Shown: positions 36,150-47,129, numbered from the stretch's first letter. The stretch is DNA of 64,000 bases from Marinobacter sediminicola (GCF_031157525.1 NZ_JAVIXR010000012.1:56159-120158), one strand, 5' to 3'. Notes: generated by a model from the letters alone, not told the origin. Numbers and translations: made by a program.

Positions 36150-37340
36150 TCAGACCGTTAACAGGCGGATCTGTTCCTGCGCCCGTTGCCGTGCCTCTGA
36201 GTTCTTCGCGAAGATGGTATCAAAACTGTCCGCAGGTACCACTGGTGTTACTGACAGAGTTCGCTCAATGACAACCGGAATGTCCGTAAATGCGAGGTTC
36301 CCTTTCAGGAACTCACTCACCGCCACCTCATTCGCAGCATTCAACACGGCAGGCGCGGTTCCTCCCTGCTCAAATGCTTCTGCGGCTAACCGAAGGCAGG
36401 GGAAGCGCAAAAGATCCGGTCTTTCAAAATGAAACCGCCCTATAGCGAAAAGATCCAGTGCCGCGACCCCGGCATCAATACGCTCGGGCCAAGCCAATCC
36501 ATTGGCGATGGGAGTGCGCATGTCCGGGCTGCCGAGCTGAGCCAGTACAGAGCCGTCAACGTACTCTACCATTGAGTGAATGATGCTCTCCGGGTGCACA
36601 TGGACCTCAATGCGATCTGGCGTGGTATTAAACAGCCAACATGCCTCGATCAACTCAAGCCCTTTGTTCATCAAAGTTGCAGAATCAACCGAGATTTTCT
36701 GCCCCATGGACCAGTTTGGATGAGCGCAGGCTTGAGCAGGCGTCACTGAGCGCAGGTCTTGAGCGCTGGTCTCCCGGAAAGGGCCACCGGAAGCGGTGAG
36801 CAGAATACGTGTAATACCGGCACCTTCAGGGTCGCGCACCTTTGCTGCCGGCAGGCATTGAAAGATCGCGTTGTGCTCGGAATCTATCGGCAACAGCTCT
36901 GCGCCAGAAGCCGATACGGCATCCATGAAAAGCTTGCCAGACATTACCAATGCTTCTTTATTGGCCAGCAACACACGTTTGCTTGCACGCACGGCGGCAA
37001 GTGTCGGCGCAAGGCCTGCCGCACCAACAATGGCTGCCATAACGGTGCAGACTTGCGGGGCTGAAGCCACCTCACAAAGCCCCGGCTCACCACTTAGCAC
37101 GGATATTTGGGGGAGATCTGAAAGTAACTCGGTCAGCTTTTGCGCCGCAGCGGCATCTGCCATTACCGCTACTTTCGGGAGAAATTCGCGACACAGCACG
37201 GCAAGCTCTTCAGCGTGGGTACTGGCTGTAAGCGCATACACTGAAAACCGATCGGGATGACGGCGAATGACCTCGAGGGTGGAAAGTCCGATTGAACCGG
37301 TCGCCCCCAGTACCGTAACAGAGCGATTTACCATACTCAC
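36150..37340 (-). CDS. dxr: 1-deoxy-D-xylulose 5-phosphate reductoisomerase
   Basis: 396 aa, second enzyme of the MEP isoprenoid pathway. NADPH-binding [18 protein letters not shown], the substrate/metal region [12 protein letters not shown], and the flexible loop with [19 protein letters not shown] are all present. The GTG at 37340 overlaps the cdsA stop (GTGA); an ATG two codons on (37334) is an alternative. It feeds undecaprenyl and quinone synthesis, with uppS two genes upstream. Confidence 0.95.
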   Translation of the reverse strand: MSMVNRSVTVLGATGSIGLSTLEVIRRHPDRFSVYALTASTHAEELAVLCREFLPKVAVMADAAAAQKLTELLSDLPQISVLSGEPGLCEVASAPQVCTVMAAIVGAAGLAPTLAAVRASKRVLLANKEALVMSGKLFMDAVSASGAELLPIDSEHNAIFQCLPAAKVRDPEGAGITRILLTASGGPFRETSAQDLRSVTPAQACAHPNWSMGQKISVDSATLMNKGLELIEACWLFNTTPDRIEVHVHPESIIHSMVEYVDGSVLAQLGSPDMRTPIANGLAWPERIDAGVAALDLFAIGRFHFERPDLLRFPCLRLAAEAFEQGGTAPAVLNAANEVAVSEFLKGNLAFTDIPVVIERTLSVTPVVPADSFDTIFAKNSEARQRAQEQIRLLTV

Positions 37341-38176
37341 AAGTGCCCGACTGTCAGCCAGCCAAGTTGCGTAATAATAAGCGCAAACACGGGAGCGGCG
37401 GCAGTAAGGCTATCAATACGATCCAGTATCCCGCCATGCCCTGGCAGCAGAGCACTGCTGTCCTTGATACCTCTGAAACGCTTGAGCATGCTTTCCAGAA
37501 GGTCCCCAAGCACAGACACCAGACCGGTTACCAACGTTGCCGCAATTAGCATCATGGTTTCAATCATACTTGCGGAAGCAAGAGAGCTCGCAGCCAAAGC
37601 CAACACAGTTACAGCCACCAAACCACCGTATACGCCAGCCCAGGACTTGCCAGGACTGACTCTGGGGGCGAGCTTCGCCTTACCGAAAGCCCTGCCTGCA
37701 AAGTAAGCTCCAATATCTGCCACCCAGACAACGCAGAACACATACAGAATCACCAGGAGGTTATTATCTGTATTGCCGAACTGAAAGCCAGCGGCTCGAA
37801 GATGGTTCAATCCAACCCAAGCAGGCACAAGAACCAGCACGCCCATTAGAGCTCGCACAGGCCTGCTGCCCCACCACCCTGAACCTGCCGGGTAGTTGCG
37901 CACCAGTAAAAAACACACAACCCACCATAGAAGCGCCAGCCAAAGCACCGGAACGGCAGACACATCAAACAGACCGTAGAGAATGGCAGCGATAAAGGCC
38001 GCATAACCGATCCGCATCGGCTGCTGCTCGAATCCAGACATATTGGCCCATTCCCAAGCGCCCAGCGTAATGATCGCGGCCATGAATAAAGCAAATCCCA
38101 GAGGTGGCAGAAAAAAAATGCCCCCAATAGCGATGGGCGCGAGAATAAGGGCGGTGATAATTCGGGTTTTTAGCAC
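37337..38176 (-). CDS. cdsA: Phosphatidate cytidylyltransferase
   Basis: 279 aa, about eight TM helices. It makes CDP-diacylglycerol from phosphatidate and CTP. The C-terminal signature ([25 protein letters not shown]) is intact. The start is GTG at 38176, 21 nt after uppS. Order uppS-cdsA-dxr follows the Pseudomonas arrangement rather than E. coli dxr-uppS-cdsA. Confidence 0.94.
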   Translation of the reverse strand: MLKTRIITALILAPIAIGGIFFLPPLGFALFMAAIITLGAWEWANMSGFEQQPMRIGYAAFIAAILYGLFDVSAVPVLWLALLWWVVCFLLVRNYPAGSGWWGSRPVRALMGVLVLVPAWVGLNHLRAAGFQFGNTDNNLLVILYVFCVVWVADIGAYFAGRAFGKAKLAPRVSPGKSWAGVYGGLVAVTVLALAASSLASASMIETMMLIAATLVTGLVSVLGDLLESMLKRFRGIKDSSALLPGHGGILDRIDSLTAAAPVFALIITQLGWLTVGHL

Positions 38177-38197
38177 AATTTAGGTCGCTGTCATTCG

Positions 38198-38968
38198 TTA
38201 TTGTTGTGACGCCTTGGCCACGATCTGGTCGTCCGTCTGACCAAAGCGGCGCTGACGTCCGGCGTAAGCCTGTAATGCCTTGCACATTTCTTCTTCTTTG
38301 AAATCGGGCCAGAACACAGGCGAGAAGTACAACTCGGTATAGGCGAGATGCCAAAGCATGAAATTACTGATCCGCTGCTCACCAGCCGTCCGAATCATCA
38401 GATCCGGCATTGGGAGATCACCAATGCTCAGGTGTTGCTGTATAAGGTCATCGGTAATATCAGCAGGTTCAAGCTCGCCGCTCTTCACCAATTGAGCAAC
38501 CTGCTGCGTTGCCTGGGCAATATCCCAATGGCCGCCATAGTTTGCAGCGATGACAAGAGTCATTCTGGTGTTGTTGCGGGTGAGCCCCTCTGCCTTGGCC
38601 ATATGCTCTTGCAAGGTTGCATTAAACGCGGAACGGTCACCAATGATGCGCAAGCGGATATCGTTACGATGCAACTTTCTGACTTCCCGCTCCAAAGCAA
38701 AAAGAAACAGCTTCATGAGAGCGGATACTTCATCTTTTGGGCGCCGCCAGTTCTCGCTTGAGAAGGCGAACAGCGTAAGGACTTCAACGCCTTCGCGGGC
38801 ACAGGTTTCAACAACGGCCCTGACAGACTCTACCCCGGCCTTATGCCCCGCAACTCCTTTAAGCAGGCGTGATTTTGCCCACCGGTTGTTACCATCCATG
38901 ATAATGGCCACATGCCGGGGCCGGCTATCAGCCGACACCGGAATTTCTGCGGATACTGATCCCGTCAT
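38198..38968 (-). CDS. uppS: Undecaprenyl diphosphate synthase
   Basis: 256 aa cis-prenyltransferase that extends farnesyl diphosphate to the C55 lipid carrier for peptidoglycan and LPS. Signatures: HVAIIMDGNNRWAK with the catalytic Asp, GHKAGVESVR, FAFSSENWRRP and DLMIRTAGEQRISNFMLW. Normal length. Confidence 0.96.
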   Translation of the reverse strand: MTGSVSAEIPVSADSRPRHVAIIMDGNNRWAKSRLLKGVAGHKAGVESVRAVVETCAREGVEVLTLFAFSSENWRRPKDEVSALMKLFLFALEREVRKLHRNDIRLRIIGDRSAFNATLQEHMAKAEGLTRNNTRMTLVIAANYGGHWDIAQATQQVAQLVKSGELEPADITDDLIQQHLSIGDLPMPDLMIRTAGEQRISNFMLWHLAYTELYFSPVFWPDFKEEEMCKALQAYAGRQRRFGQTDDQIVAKASQQ

Positions 38969-39035
38969 GAAATCCCCTGTACAGCCAATAGAACACCCCT
39001 ACTGGCCGTGTCTCGCTTGCAGTGAACCGTGGCGA

Positions 39036-39593
39036 TCAAACCGCCATCAGATCCTCTTCTTTAGCTTTCAGCATCTTCTCGACTTCAGCGATGTAGCGAT
39101 CTGTCAGCTTCTGGATTTCGTCCTCGCCCTTGCGCACATCATCTTCGCTGATGTCTTTGTCTTTCAGCAGGTCTTTCATCATGCTGTTTGCATCGCGACG
39201 GGCATTACGGATGGAGACACGGCCATTCTCCGCATCCGCTTTCGATTGTTTAACCATATGCTTACGGGTTTCTTCCGTCAGCATCGGCATAGGTATACGA
39301 ATCAGATCGCCGCTGGTTGCAGGGTTCAGACCGAGATCTGAAGCCATGATGGCCTTCTCGATAACGGGCACCAGGTTCTTTTCCCAAGGCGACACCGCCA
39401 ACGTACGGTTATCTTCTACGTTAACACTCGCCACCTGCTTCAGCGGTGTCTCCTGCCCGTAGTAGTTAACCATCACACTGTCCAGAATCGACGGGTGGGC
39501 CCGGCCGGTACGGATCTTGTTGAACGCCGAGTGCAGAGCTTCGAGGCTCTTTTCCATTTTCTTCTCGGCTTCAGCTTTTATGTCGTTAATCAC
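39036..39593 (-). CDS. frr: Ribosome recycling factor
   Basis: 185 aa from a GTG at 39593, preceded by GAGGA 8 nt upstream. This matches the E. coli length and the family start (VINDIKAEAEKKM); an upstream ATG at 39626 would add 11 residues. RTGRAHPSILD and the paired helical arms at both ends are typical. It splits post-termination ribosomes with EF-G. It lies 41 nt after pyrH. Confidence 0.96.
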   Translation of the reverse strand: MINDIKAEAEKKMEKSLEALHSAFNKIRTGRAHPSILDSVMVNYYGQETPLKQVASVNVEDNRTLAVSPWEKNLVPVIEKAIMASDLGLNPATSGDLIRIPMPMLTEETRKHMVKQSKADAENGRVSIRNARRDANSMMKDLLKDKDISEDDVRKGEDEIQKLTDRYIAEVEKMLKAKEEDLMAV

Positions 39594-39634
39594 GTAATCA
39601 TCCTCAATTCGTTCGTCGGGCTGCATAAAACCCG

Positions 39635-40363
39635 TTATTCGATCAATGTACCTTCTTTCTCGCCGGTCACGATGCGCGTCAGGGCGCCCGGACGGTTCAT
39701 ATCAAAAACACGCAGCGGCATCCCATGATCCCGCGCCAGGAGGATAGCGGTCAGATCCATCACGCCCAGCTTTTTGTCGAGCACTTCATCATAAGACAGT
39801 TTGTCGTACTTTTCTGCAGTCGGATCAAGGTAAGGATCCGCTGAGTACACACCATCTACTTTGGTTGCCTTCAGTACGGCATCTGCCTGAATCTCGATAC
39901 CACGCAAGCACGCCGCAGAATCTGTTGTGAAGAAGGGGTTGCCGGTACCTGCACAAAAAATAACAACGTCACCATCTTTAAGATCGCGGACAGCGCGGCG
40001 GCGATCATAATGCTCAACAATACCACTCATGGGAATGGCTGACATAACCCGGGTACGTATGTTTGAACGCTCCAAAGCGTCGCGCATGGCAAGGCCGTTC
40101 ATTACCGTGGCCAGCATACCCATGTGGTCGCCAGTAACACGATCCATTCCAGCCTCGCTCAGCGACGCCCCTCTGAACAGGTTGCCGCCGCCAATAACGA
40201 GGCCAACCTGAATGCCGATGCCAATCAAAGCACCGATTTCAAGCGCCATCCGATCAAGAACTTTGGGGTCAATACCGAAATCATGCTCGCCCATCAGGGC
40301 TTCGCCACTGAGCTTGAGCAGAACACGATTGTATCTTGGCTGGTTTTTTGATGATGTCGGCAT
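39635..40363 (-). CDS. pyrH: UMP kinase
   Basis: 242 aa amino-acid-kinase-fold enzyme forming UDP from UMP and ATP. N-terminal [15 protein letters not shown], Gly-rich [13 protein letters not shown] and [18 protein letters not shown] are the family signatures. Preceded by a 181-nt gap containing a hairpin after tsf, followed by frr; the order is conserved in Gammaproteobacteria. Confidence 0.97.
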   Translation of the reverse strand: MPTSSKNQPRYNRVLLKLSGEALMGEHDFGIDPKVLDRMALEIGALIGIGIQVGLVIGGGNLFRGASLSEAGMDRVTGDHMGMLATVMNGLAMRDALERSNIRTRVMSAIPMSGIVEHYDRRRAVRDLKDGDVVIFCAGTGNPFFTTDSAACLRGIEIQADAVLKATKVDGVYSADPYLDPTAEKYDKLSYDEVLDKKLGVMDLTAILLARDHGMPLRVFDMNRPGALTRIVTGEKEGTLIE

Positions 40364-40509
40364 ACTGATCCCCTTTTCGTCTGTTAACTGCTATCCGGCG
40401 TGATACGCATTGCAGGCTCGCATCTGACATACTCCTTGAAAAAGGGGGATCTCAGATACAAGCCCGCCACGAGAGCCGGAAAAATCCAGCCAACGTGGCA
40501 GACTCAGGT

Positions 40510-40536
40510 GGCGCTGTAACGGACCGTCACAGCGCC
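40510..40536 (-). other. Hairpin after tsf
   Basis: GGCGCTGT (40510-40517) pairs with ACAGCGCC (40529-40536), about 10 nt downstream of the tsf stop on the minus strand. There is no U-run, so it probably acts as a processing/stability stem or partial terminator between tsf and pyrH. Confidence 0.5.
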
Positions 40537-40544
40537 GAGAAAAA

Positions 40545-41414
40545 TCAGGCCTTGCCAGTACCGGCTGCAGCAGCAACCTCAGCAGCAAAGTCTACTTCTT
40601 CTCTTTCAATGCCCTCGCCCACTTCGAGGCGAACAAAACCAACCAGCTCGCCGCCGGCCGCTTTAATAAGCTGGCCTACAGTCTGCTCCGGGTTTTTAAC
40701 GAAAGGCTGCTCAACAAGGCTGTTTTCCTTGAGGAACTTCTGAATACGGCCGCCCATCATTTTCTCAACGATTTCGGCAGGCTTGCCTTCCATGTCTGGC
40801 TGAGCGCGGATGACTTCTTTCTCTTTCTCCAGCTCTTCAGCCGGCATATCTTCAGGCTTGGCGACACGCGGGTTAACTGCAGCAGCGTGCATCGCGATAT
40901 CACGAGCAAGCTCAGCATCGCCAGCCGTCAAAGCTACAACAGAAGCAATCTTGTTGTTGCTGTGAACGTAGCCACCCACTACCGGACCTTTAACTGAAAC
41001 CAGGCGACGGACAGTAATGTTTTCGCCGATTTTCTGAACCAGTGCTTCGCGCTTGGATTCCAGCTCACCTTCCATCAGCTTGGCAACGTCTGTCTCGCCT
41101 TTTTCGAAGGCAACGTTCAGCACGTCGTTAGCAAAATTCAGAAGGTTCTCGTCGCGGGCAACGAAGTCTGTTTCAGAGTTAACTTCCAGAATATAGGCAA
41201 CGGTGTTGTCGTCGGAGATCTTGATCAACGAAACACCTTCAGCGGCGATACGGCCTGCTTTCTTGGCAGCTTTCAGACCGGAAGACTTGCGCAGCTCTTC
41301 AATTGCCGCGTCTACACTGCCCTCAGATTCAACCAGAGCTTTTTTACACTCCATCATGCCAAGGCCAGTGCGGTCGCGCAGTTCTTTGACCATTGCAGCG
41401 GTAATAGCAGCCAT
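40545..41414 (-). CDS. tsf: Translation elongation factor Ts
   Basis: 289 aa from the ATG at 41414 (AGAGGA upstream); an earlier in-frame ATG would add a 21-residue non-homologous leader. The N-terminal UBA-like segment ([24 protein letters not shown]) and the core [18 protein letters not shown] are typical. It is the nucleotide-exchange factor for EF-Tu. It follows rpsB with a strong hairpin between them. Confidence 0.97.
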   Translation of the reverse strand: MAAITAAMVKELRDRTGLGMMECKKALVESEGSVDAAIEELRKSSGLKAAKKAGRIAAEGVSLIKISDDNTVAYILEVNSETDFVARDENLLNFANDVLNVAFEKGETDVAKLMEGELESKREALVQKIGENITVRRLVSVKGPVVGGYVHSNNKIASVVALTAGDAELARDIAMHAAAVNPRVAKPEDMPAEELEKEKEVIRAQPDMEGKPAEIVEKMMGGRIQKFLKENSLVEQPFVKNPEQTVGQLIKAAGGELVGFVRLEVGEGIEREEVDFAAEVAAAAGTGKA

Positions 41415-41448
41415 GTTCAGTCCTCTTAACTTTTCTGAAATCGGTGGG

Positions 41449-41482
41449 AAGACATGCCAGGACAATCTCCCTGGCATGTCTT
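41449..41482 (-). promoter_or_regulatory. Attenuator-like hairpin between rpsB and tsf
   Basis: A perfect 12-bp stem (AAGACATGCCAG, 41449-41460; CTGGCATGTCTT, 41471-41482) with a 10-nt loop in the rpsB-tsf spacer. There is no U-run on the minus strand. Such stems reduce or process tsf message relative to rpsB. Confidence 0.6.
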
Positions 41483-41507
41483 ATATCTCATCAGTGATGC
41501 AGATGTA

Positions 41508-42254
41508 TCACTCGGCAGCCGGAGCGGCGCCTGCAGAGTCTTCGGCAACTTCAACAAATTCGTCAGCGCCGCCAGCCTGAGCAGATTCCAGGCAAGTGTC
41601 AGCAACCGCTTTCACGTAAATCTGGATTGCACGAATAGCGTCATCGTTACCCGGGATTACGAAATCAACACCATCCGGGTTGCTGTTGGTATCAACAACA
41701 CCGATAACGGGGATGCCCAGCTTGTTGGCTTCTTTAATGGCAATGCGCTCGTGATCAACGTCGATAACGAACAAAGCGTCAGGCAGACCGCCCATATCTT
41801 TGATACCACCAATAGACCGCTCGAGCTTATCCATTTCACGGGTGCGCTCAAGAGCTTCTTTTTTGGTCAGCTTATCGAAAGTACCGTCTTTGCTCTGGGC
41901 TTCCAGTTCACGGTAGCGACGGATGGACTGACGAATGGTCTTATAGTTGGTCAGCATGCCGCCGAGCCAGCGATGGTTAACAAAAGGCTGGCCGGAACGC
42001 TCGGCTTCTTCCTTGATGACCTTGGCTGCGGCGCGCTTGGTGCCAACAAACAAAATCTTGTTCTTGCTCTCTGTCAGTTGCTGAACGAAGTTAAGCGCTT
42101 CATTCATGGCAGGAACAGTCTGCTCAAGGTTGATGATATGAATCTTGTTACGGGCGCCGAAGATGTACTTCGACATTTTTGGGTTCCAGTAGCGAGTCTG
42201 GTGACCAAAGTGAGCACCTGCCTTGAGCAGGTCACGCATATTTACCTGAGCCAT
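41508..42254 (-). CDS. rpsB: 30S ribosomal protein S2
   Basis: 248 aa. Signatures [40 protein letters not shown], and [28 protein letters not shown]. The C-terminal Ala/Glu-rich tail is normal. AAGGT precedes the ATG. First gene of the long operon that ends with rnhB; S2 represses its own operon in E. coli through its leader. Confidence 0.98.
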   Translation of the reverse strand: MAQVNMRDLLKAGAHFGHQTRYWNPKMSKYIFGARNKIHIINLEQTVPAMNEALNFVQQLTESKNKILFVGTKRAAAKVIKEEAERSGQPFVNHRWLGGMLTNYKTIRQSIRRYRELEAQSKDGTFDKLTKKEALERTREMDKLERSIGGIKDMGGLPDALFVIDVDHERIAIKEANKLGIPVIGVVDTNSNPDGVDFVIPGNDDAIRAIQIYVKAVADTCLESAQAGGADEFVEVAEDSAGAAPAAE

Positions 42255-42410
42255 GATATTACCTTAGTTTAGCTTCGGGTTAGTCTTACACGCGTCCAAT
42301 TACCCCAACCAGGCTCCCTATATAGATTTAAAGCGGGAGCAGGCACCCTGGGGCAACGTGTTGACACGTGCTCGAATTTGCCGGATTTGTTTCCAGCGGG
42401 CGCGTTTATA
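42255..42410 (-). promoter_or_regulatory. rpsB promoter region and untranslated leader
   Basis: On the minus strand, TATAAA (42410-42405) with an upstream TGG is followed by a GC-rich discriminator (CGCGCCCGC), the hallmark of stringently controlled ribosomal promoters. The about 140-nt leader that follows has a small hairpin (ACGTG-TCAA-CACGT, near 42351-42364) and GC stretches. An S2-binding autoregulatory leader is expected by analogy; no -35 box close to consensus is visible. Confidence 0.5.
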
Positions 42411-42456
42411 CCATAAAACCACCAGCCCACGCCATTATTTTTGAGCCTTTGCTTCC

Positions 42457-42485
42457 TTGTGCCCTGAGCCCGGGGCCCTTAAAAT
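42457..42485 (+). promoter_or_regulatory. Putative map promoter
   Basis: TTGTGC (42457-42462) and TAAAAT (42480-42485) are separated by exactly 17 nt and lie about 30 nt before the map ATG. This fits a sigma-70 promoter for the map-glnD-dap genes. Confidence 0.55.
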
Positions 42486-42516
42486 GCTCGTTTGACACAA
42501 ATCAATAGGAAGCCCA

Positions 42517-43287
42517 ATGCAAGTATCGATCAAGACTCCGGAAGAAATTGAAAAGATGCGTGTGGCCGGCCGCCTGGCAGCTGAAGTTCTAGAAATGATC
42601 GGGGAGCACATCAAGCCCGGTGTTTCCACCGAAGAGCTCAACCAGATCTGCCACGACTACATCGTCAACGAGCAAAATGCGATTCCCGCACCGTTGAACT
42701 ATAAAGGCTTTCCTAAATCCGTATGCATTTCAGTTAACCATGTTATCTGTCACGGCATCCCTTCAGAAAAGAAAGTTCTGAAGGACGGCGACATCGTGAA
42801 TATTGACGTTACGGTAATAAAAGATGAGTACCACGGCGACACCAGCAAAATGTGGATCGTTGGCAAGCCAAAGCCCGGTACTGAGCGCCTGATCAAAATC
42901 ACTCAGGAATGTCTCTATAAAGGTATTGAGCTGGTGAAGCCCGGCGCTCGTTTGGGCGACATCGGCCATGTAATCCAGCAGCACGCTGAAAAACACCGCT
43001 ATTCGGTGGTGCGGGACTATTGCGGCCACGGGATTGGAAAAGTGTTCCATGAGGAGCCGCAAGTTATGCACTACGGCAAGCCGGGCACTGGGATGGCACT
43101 GCAGGAAGGCATGACCTTCACGATTGAACCCATGATCAACCAAGGCAAGTACCACACCAAGCTGCTGCCAGACCAGTGGACTGTGGTCACCAAAGACCAT
43201 AAGCTTTCAGCGCAATGGGAGCACACCATTCTGGTCACTGCCGATGGCTATGAAGTTCTGACCAAGCGGTCGGAGGAGTCCTTCTAA
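42517..43287 (+). CDS. map: Methionine aminopeptidase type I
   Basis: 256 aa metalloprotease removing initiator methionine. Metal ligands: Asp in IVNIDVTVIKDEYHGDTSKMW, His in YCGHGIGKVFHEEPQVMHY, Glu in GMTFTIEPM and HTILVT region. AGGA precedes the ATG. It is divergent from rpsB, as in E. coli, and abuts glnD. Confidence 0.97.
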   Translation: MQVSIKTPEEIEKMRVAGRLAAEVLEMIGEHIKPGVSTEELNQICHDYIVNEQNAIPAPLNYKGFPKSVCISVNHVICHGIPSEKKVLKDGDIVNIDVTVIKDEYHGDTSKMWIVGKPKPGTERLIKITQECLYKGIELVKPGARLGDIGHVIQQHAEKHRYSVVRDYCGHGIGKVFHEEPQVMHYGKPGTGMALQEGMTFTIEPMINQGKYHTKLLPDQWTVVTKDHKLSAQWEHTILVTADGYEVLTKRSEESF

Positions 43288-45933
43288 GTGACGCGCCAGG
43301 AACTGGAAGCCAGAATCAGCAGGGACCCTTCCCCGGTTATGGCAGCCAGGGAGCTGTTAAAAGAATGCTACAACGAAGATGCCGAAGCCTTCAGGCAGGG
43401 TGCCGACGTGCGCGCTCTGGTTCGCTCCAGAGCTGACACGATCGACACCGTTCTGAAGCTGATCTGGAACCGCTACCCTTTCTCCGGCTCATCCGACATT
43501 GCGCTGATAGCAGTTGGTGGATACGGCCGGGGTGAACTGCATCCCCATTCGGATATTGATCTTCTTGTGCTCACCCGCGAGGGTATCGAACCGGGCTGGC
43601 AGGAGGATCTTGGCGCCTTTGTCACACTGCTCTGGGATCTGAAGCTCGACATCGGTCACAGTGTTCGCAGCATTGAAGAAAGCAAAGCCGCAGCGCGAGG
43701 CGATGTCGCCACACTGACCAACCTGCTTGAAACCCGCACAATTGCCGGGCCGGACGAGTTACGCAAAGAGCTCAGCGAGCAAGCGTACTCCGATAACATC
43801 ATTACCGACCGCGATTACTTTATTGCCAAGCGCAAAGAACAACAGCGGCGCCATAAAAAGTATAGCGACACCGAGTACAACCTCGAGCCCAACGTAAAAA
43901 GCTCACCCGGCGCCCTGCGGGACATACAAACCATTGGCTGGATAACCAAACGGCACTTTGGCCTGCAGAGCATCGCCGACCTGACCCGCTTCAGCATCCT
44001 TACCGACGAGGAGCACCAGGTTCTGCTGGAAGGCGAAACTCTGCTATGGCGATTGCGCTATGGCCTCCAGTTGATCGCAGACCGTAACGAAAACCGCCTA
44101 CTATTCGACCATCAGCGCGCTTTGGCCCAAATGCTGGGTTATAAGGACGAGGGCAAGCGACTGGATGTCGAGCTGATGATGCAGTCCTACTACCGTGCTG
44201 TACTGGCGCTGGCAGAATTGGCAGACGTTATTCTTCAGTTTTACGACGAGGCCATACTCGGCACGGGCACCGAAGACAACATTCAGCCGATCAACAATCG
44301 TTTCCAGATCCGCAACAACTATATAGAAGCAGTCAATAACCAGGTTTTTGCCTACTCGCCCTACGCCATTATGGAAATTTTTGTGTTGATGGCCCAGCAC
44401 CCTGAAATCAAGGGCATCCGGGCTACGACTATCCGGTCTTTGCGGGCGCACAGGCACCTGATTGATGACGCCTTCCGGTCTGATCTGGCGGTTACATCCT
44501 TGTTCATGGAGCTGATGCGAACACCCCATGCGCTGGACGAAATTCTCTCAGCCATGAAGAAATACAACGTGCTGGGGCGCTATTTGCCAGAGTTCGGTCT
44601 GATTATTGGCCAAATGCAGCACGACCTTTTCCACATATACACGGTTGATGCTCACACCATGCGGGTGGTGCGCAACATGGTGCGGATGAGCGGCCCGGAC
44701 GCCCGTGACGACTATCCATTAGCGGCGCGTCTCATCCATGGTCTGCCCAAGCGCGAGCTGCTCTATATAGCTGGCCTGTATCACGACATTGCAAAAGGCC
44801 GCGGCGGAGACCATTCAGAGCTTGGCGCCATGGACGCTGAAGCTTTCTGTCAGCGCCACCATTTGAGCGAACGCGATACCCAGCTGGTTTCCTGGCTGGT
44901 GGAAAACCATCTGTTGATGTCCATGACGGCTCAGCGTAAAGATATTTCTGATCCCGACATCATTCGCTCCTTTGCCCGAGCGGTACCGAGCCAGGCGCAC
45001 CTGGATTATCTTTACATCCTTACTGTGTGCGATATCAGCGCCACCAACCCCAAGCTTTGGAACACCTGGCGGGCATCTCTGCTGCGTCAACTGTATATAG
45101 AAGCCAAGCGAGCCCTCAGGCGCGGCACCGAGATTCCGGTAGACCGGCAGGAGTGGGTGCGCGCAACCCAGTCTGAGGCAAGGCAACTTATTCATGCCCA
45201 GAACATCAATGACGAACAGATAGACGCTATCTGGGATACCGTTGACGAGGATTACTTCCTGCAGGACTCAACGGTTGACATAGCATGGCAAACTGCAGCC
45301 ATCATCAATCATGGCGACACGCCCGGCCCGCTCGTGCTTATCCGGGACACTCACGGTGGCCCCACAGACGGCTTTTCCCAGATCATTATTTACATTAAAG
45401 ATCGAGCTACTCTGTTTGCGGCAACCACGGCCGTACTGGAACAACTTAATCTCAACATTGTGGATGCGCGCATCAGTTCGAATGATGGTCCTTTCACAAT
45501 CAGTTCCTATGTTGTGCTGGATGAGAAGGGCCAGCCGTTAGGTATCGACCCGGCCCGCAAAGAGCGGGTGCGCAAGCGCCTGATCGAAGAGCTGGACGAC
45601 CCAGAAGATTACCCCGACATTATTCATCGCCGTACACCACGGCAGCTCAGGCATTTTGCGTTCCCAACCGAGGTGCTTTTCTCCAACGACACCGTTAACG
45701 AGCGCACAGTGATTGAAGTGGTGACACCTGACCGCCCCGGCCTTCTGGCTCGGATTGGGCAGGTACTGCTGGATCACCGCATACGCCTGAGCAATGCCAA
45801 AATCGCCACCCTGGGCGAGCGGGTGGAAGACGTTTTCTTTGTGACTGATGAGCACGGCGAGCCAATCAGCGACCCTTCCGTATGCCGCGCCCTGCAGCAA
45901 GACCTGTGCAAAATGCTGGATGAAATTCAATGA
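43288..45933 (+). CDS. glnD: PII uridylyltransferase / uridylyl-removing enzyme GlnD
   Basis: 881 aa, starting at GTG immediately after the map stop. Nucleotidyltransferase domain with GGYGRGELHPHSDIDLL (Asp89, Asp91), a central HD hydrolase domain (LYHDIAKGRGGDHS, His499-Asp500), and two C-terminal ACT domains (DRATLFAATTAVL and VVTPDRPGLLARIG) that sense glutamine. It modifies PII proteins GlnB/GlnK according to nitrogen state. All motifs are intact and the length is standard. Confidence 0.96.
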   Translation: MTRQELEARISRDPSPVMAARELLKECYNEDAEAFRQGADVRALVRSRADTIDTVLKLIWNRYPFSGSSDIALIAVGGYGRGELHPHSDIDLLVLTREGIEPGWQEDLGAFVTLLWDLKLDIGHSVRSIEESKAAARGDVATLTNLLETRTIAGPDELRKELSEQAYSDNIITDRDYFIAKRKEQQRRHKKYSDTEYNLEPNVKSSPGALRDIQTIGWITKRHFGLQSIADLTRFSILTDEEHQVLLEGETLLWRLRYGLQLIADRNENRLLFDHQRALAQMLGYKDEGKRLDVELMMQSYYRAVLALAELADVILQFYDEAILGTGTEDNIQPINNRFQIRNNYIEAVNNQVFAYSPYAIMEIFVLMAQHPEIKGIRATTIRSLRAHRHLIDDAFRSDLAVTSLFMELMRTPHALDEILSAMKKYNVLGRYLPEFGLIIGQMQHDLFHIYTVDAHTMRVVRNMVRMSGPDARDDYPLAARLIHGLPKRELLYIAGLYHDIAKGRGGDHSELGAMDAEAFCQRHHLSERDTQLVSWLVENHLLMSMTAQRKDISDPDIIRSFARAVPSQAHLDYLYILTVCDISATNPKLWNTWRASLLRQLYIEAKRALRRGTEIPVDRQEWVRATQSEARQLIHAQNINDEQIDAIWDTVDEDYFLQDSTVDIAWQTAAIINHGDTPGPLVLIRDTHGGPTDGFSQIIIYIKDRATLFAATTAVLEQLNLNIVDARISSNDGPFTISSYVVLDEKGQPLGIDPARKERVRKRLIEELDDPEDYPDIIHRRTPRQLRHFAFPTEVLFSNDTVNERTVIEVVTPDRPGLLARIGQVLLDHRIRLSNAKIATLGERVEDVFFVTDEHGEPISDPSVCRALQQDLCKMLDEIQ

Positions 45934-47126
45934 ACCCGAATTTGAACAAGCTTCACCCCTACCCTTTCGAAAAACTGGCAAAACTCAAAGCTGGTATTTC
46001 TGCACCTGAGCACTTGCCGGCCATCTCTCTTGGCATAGGTGAGCCCAAGCACCCGGCCCCCGGCTTTGTGAAGCAGGTGATTGCTGACAACCTGGATCGT
46101 CTCGCTAACTATCCCACCACCCGTGGCCTTGACGAGCTGCGAGAAGCAATAAGCCAGTGGGCTACGAAGCGATTCCAACTGAAAGCTGGTTCCCTGAGCC
46201 CGGATCAAAACATCGTGCCGGTAAATGGCACCCGGGAGGCTATTTTCTCTCTGGTTCAGGCGGTGGTTGATGCCAGCCTGCAAGCAACTGTTGTAAGCCC
46301 CAACCCTTTCTATCAGGTTTACGAGGGTGCAGCTTTTTTGGCAGGGGCTACACCGGTATACCTTCCTTGCGACGGCTCCAACGGCTTCATTCCTGATTTT
46401 GACACGGTCCCCGAACCTGTATGGCGAGACTGCCAGGTGCTGTTCCTGTGCTCACCTGGCAACCCTAGCGGTGCGGTCATACCGAGAGAGACACTGACAA
46501 AAGTTATTGAGCTCGCAGACAGATACGATTTTATTGTTGCCTCAGACGAATGCTATTCAGAACTCTACCCTGATGAAAACAATCCACCTGAAGGTTTGTT
46601 GCAGACTTGCGCAGCAATAGGCCGCCACGACTTCGCGCGCTGCGTTGTTTTCCACAGCTTGTCGAAACGCAGCAATCTGCCGGGTTTGAGATCCGGTTTT
46701 GTAGCAGGCGACGCAAACATACTGAAAGGTTATCTGAACTATCGCACCTATCATGGCTGTGCCATGCCGGTTCATAACCAACTCGCAAGCATTGCCGCCT
46801 GGCAGGATGAAGACCACGTGCGGGAAAATCGGGCGGCTTATCGCGCAAAATTTGAAGCGGTGGTACCCATTCTGCGTGAGGTCATGGACGTAGATTTTCC
46901 CGATGCCGGGTTTTATCTGTGGCCGATCACACCCATGGATGACGAAACCTTTGCGAAAGAGTTATCGGCTCAGCAAAACGTCCACGTTCTTCCCGGCCGC
47001 TACTTGTCCCGCACAGTGGACGGCTACAACCCGGGAGAGAACAGGGTTCGCATGGCATTGGTTGCACCGTTGGAAGAATGTGTGGAAGCGGCAAAACGCA
47101 TTGTTGAATTTGTAAAGGCAAACTGA
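45930..47126 (+). CDS. dapC: Succinyldiaminopimelate transaminase
   Basis: 398 aa fold-type I PLP aminotransferase. The PLP-lysine is in HSLSKRSNLPGLRSGF; SLGIGEPKHPAP and CSPGNPSGAV are typical of DapC rather than AspC. Its ATG overlaps the glnD stop (ATGA). It acts in lysine and diaminopimelate synthesis between DapD and DapE, both encoded just downstream, which supports the assignment. Confidence 0.92.
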   Translation: MNPNLNKLHPYPFEKLAKLKAGISAPEHLPAISLGIGEPKHPAPGFVKQVIADNLDRLANYPTTRGLDELREAISQWATKRFQLKAGSLSPDQNIVPVNGTREAIFSLVQAVVDASLQATVVSPNPFYQVYEGAAFLAGATPVYLPCDGSNGFIPDFDTVPEPVWRDCQVLFLCSPGNPSGAVIPRETLTKVIELADRYDFIVASDECYSELYPDENNPPEGLLQTCAAIGRHDFARCVVFHSLSKRSNLPGLRSGFVAGDANILKGYLNYRTYHGCAMPVHNQLASIAAWQDEDHVRENRAAYRAKFEAVVPILREVMDVDFPDAGFYLWPITPMDDETFAKELSAQQNVHVLPGRYLSRTVDGYNPGENRVRMALVAPLEECVEAAKRIVEFVKAN

Positions 47127-47129
47127 GTT

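Noticed and set aside
41454..42272. Plus-strand open frame opposite rpsB
   Set aside because: rpsB is certain, and the antisense product has no homology-like features.
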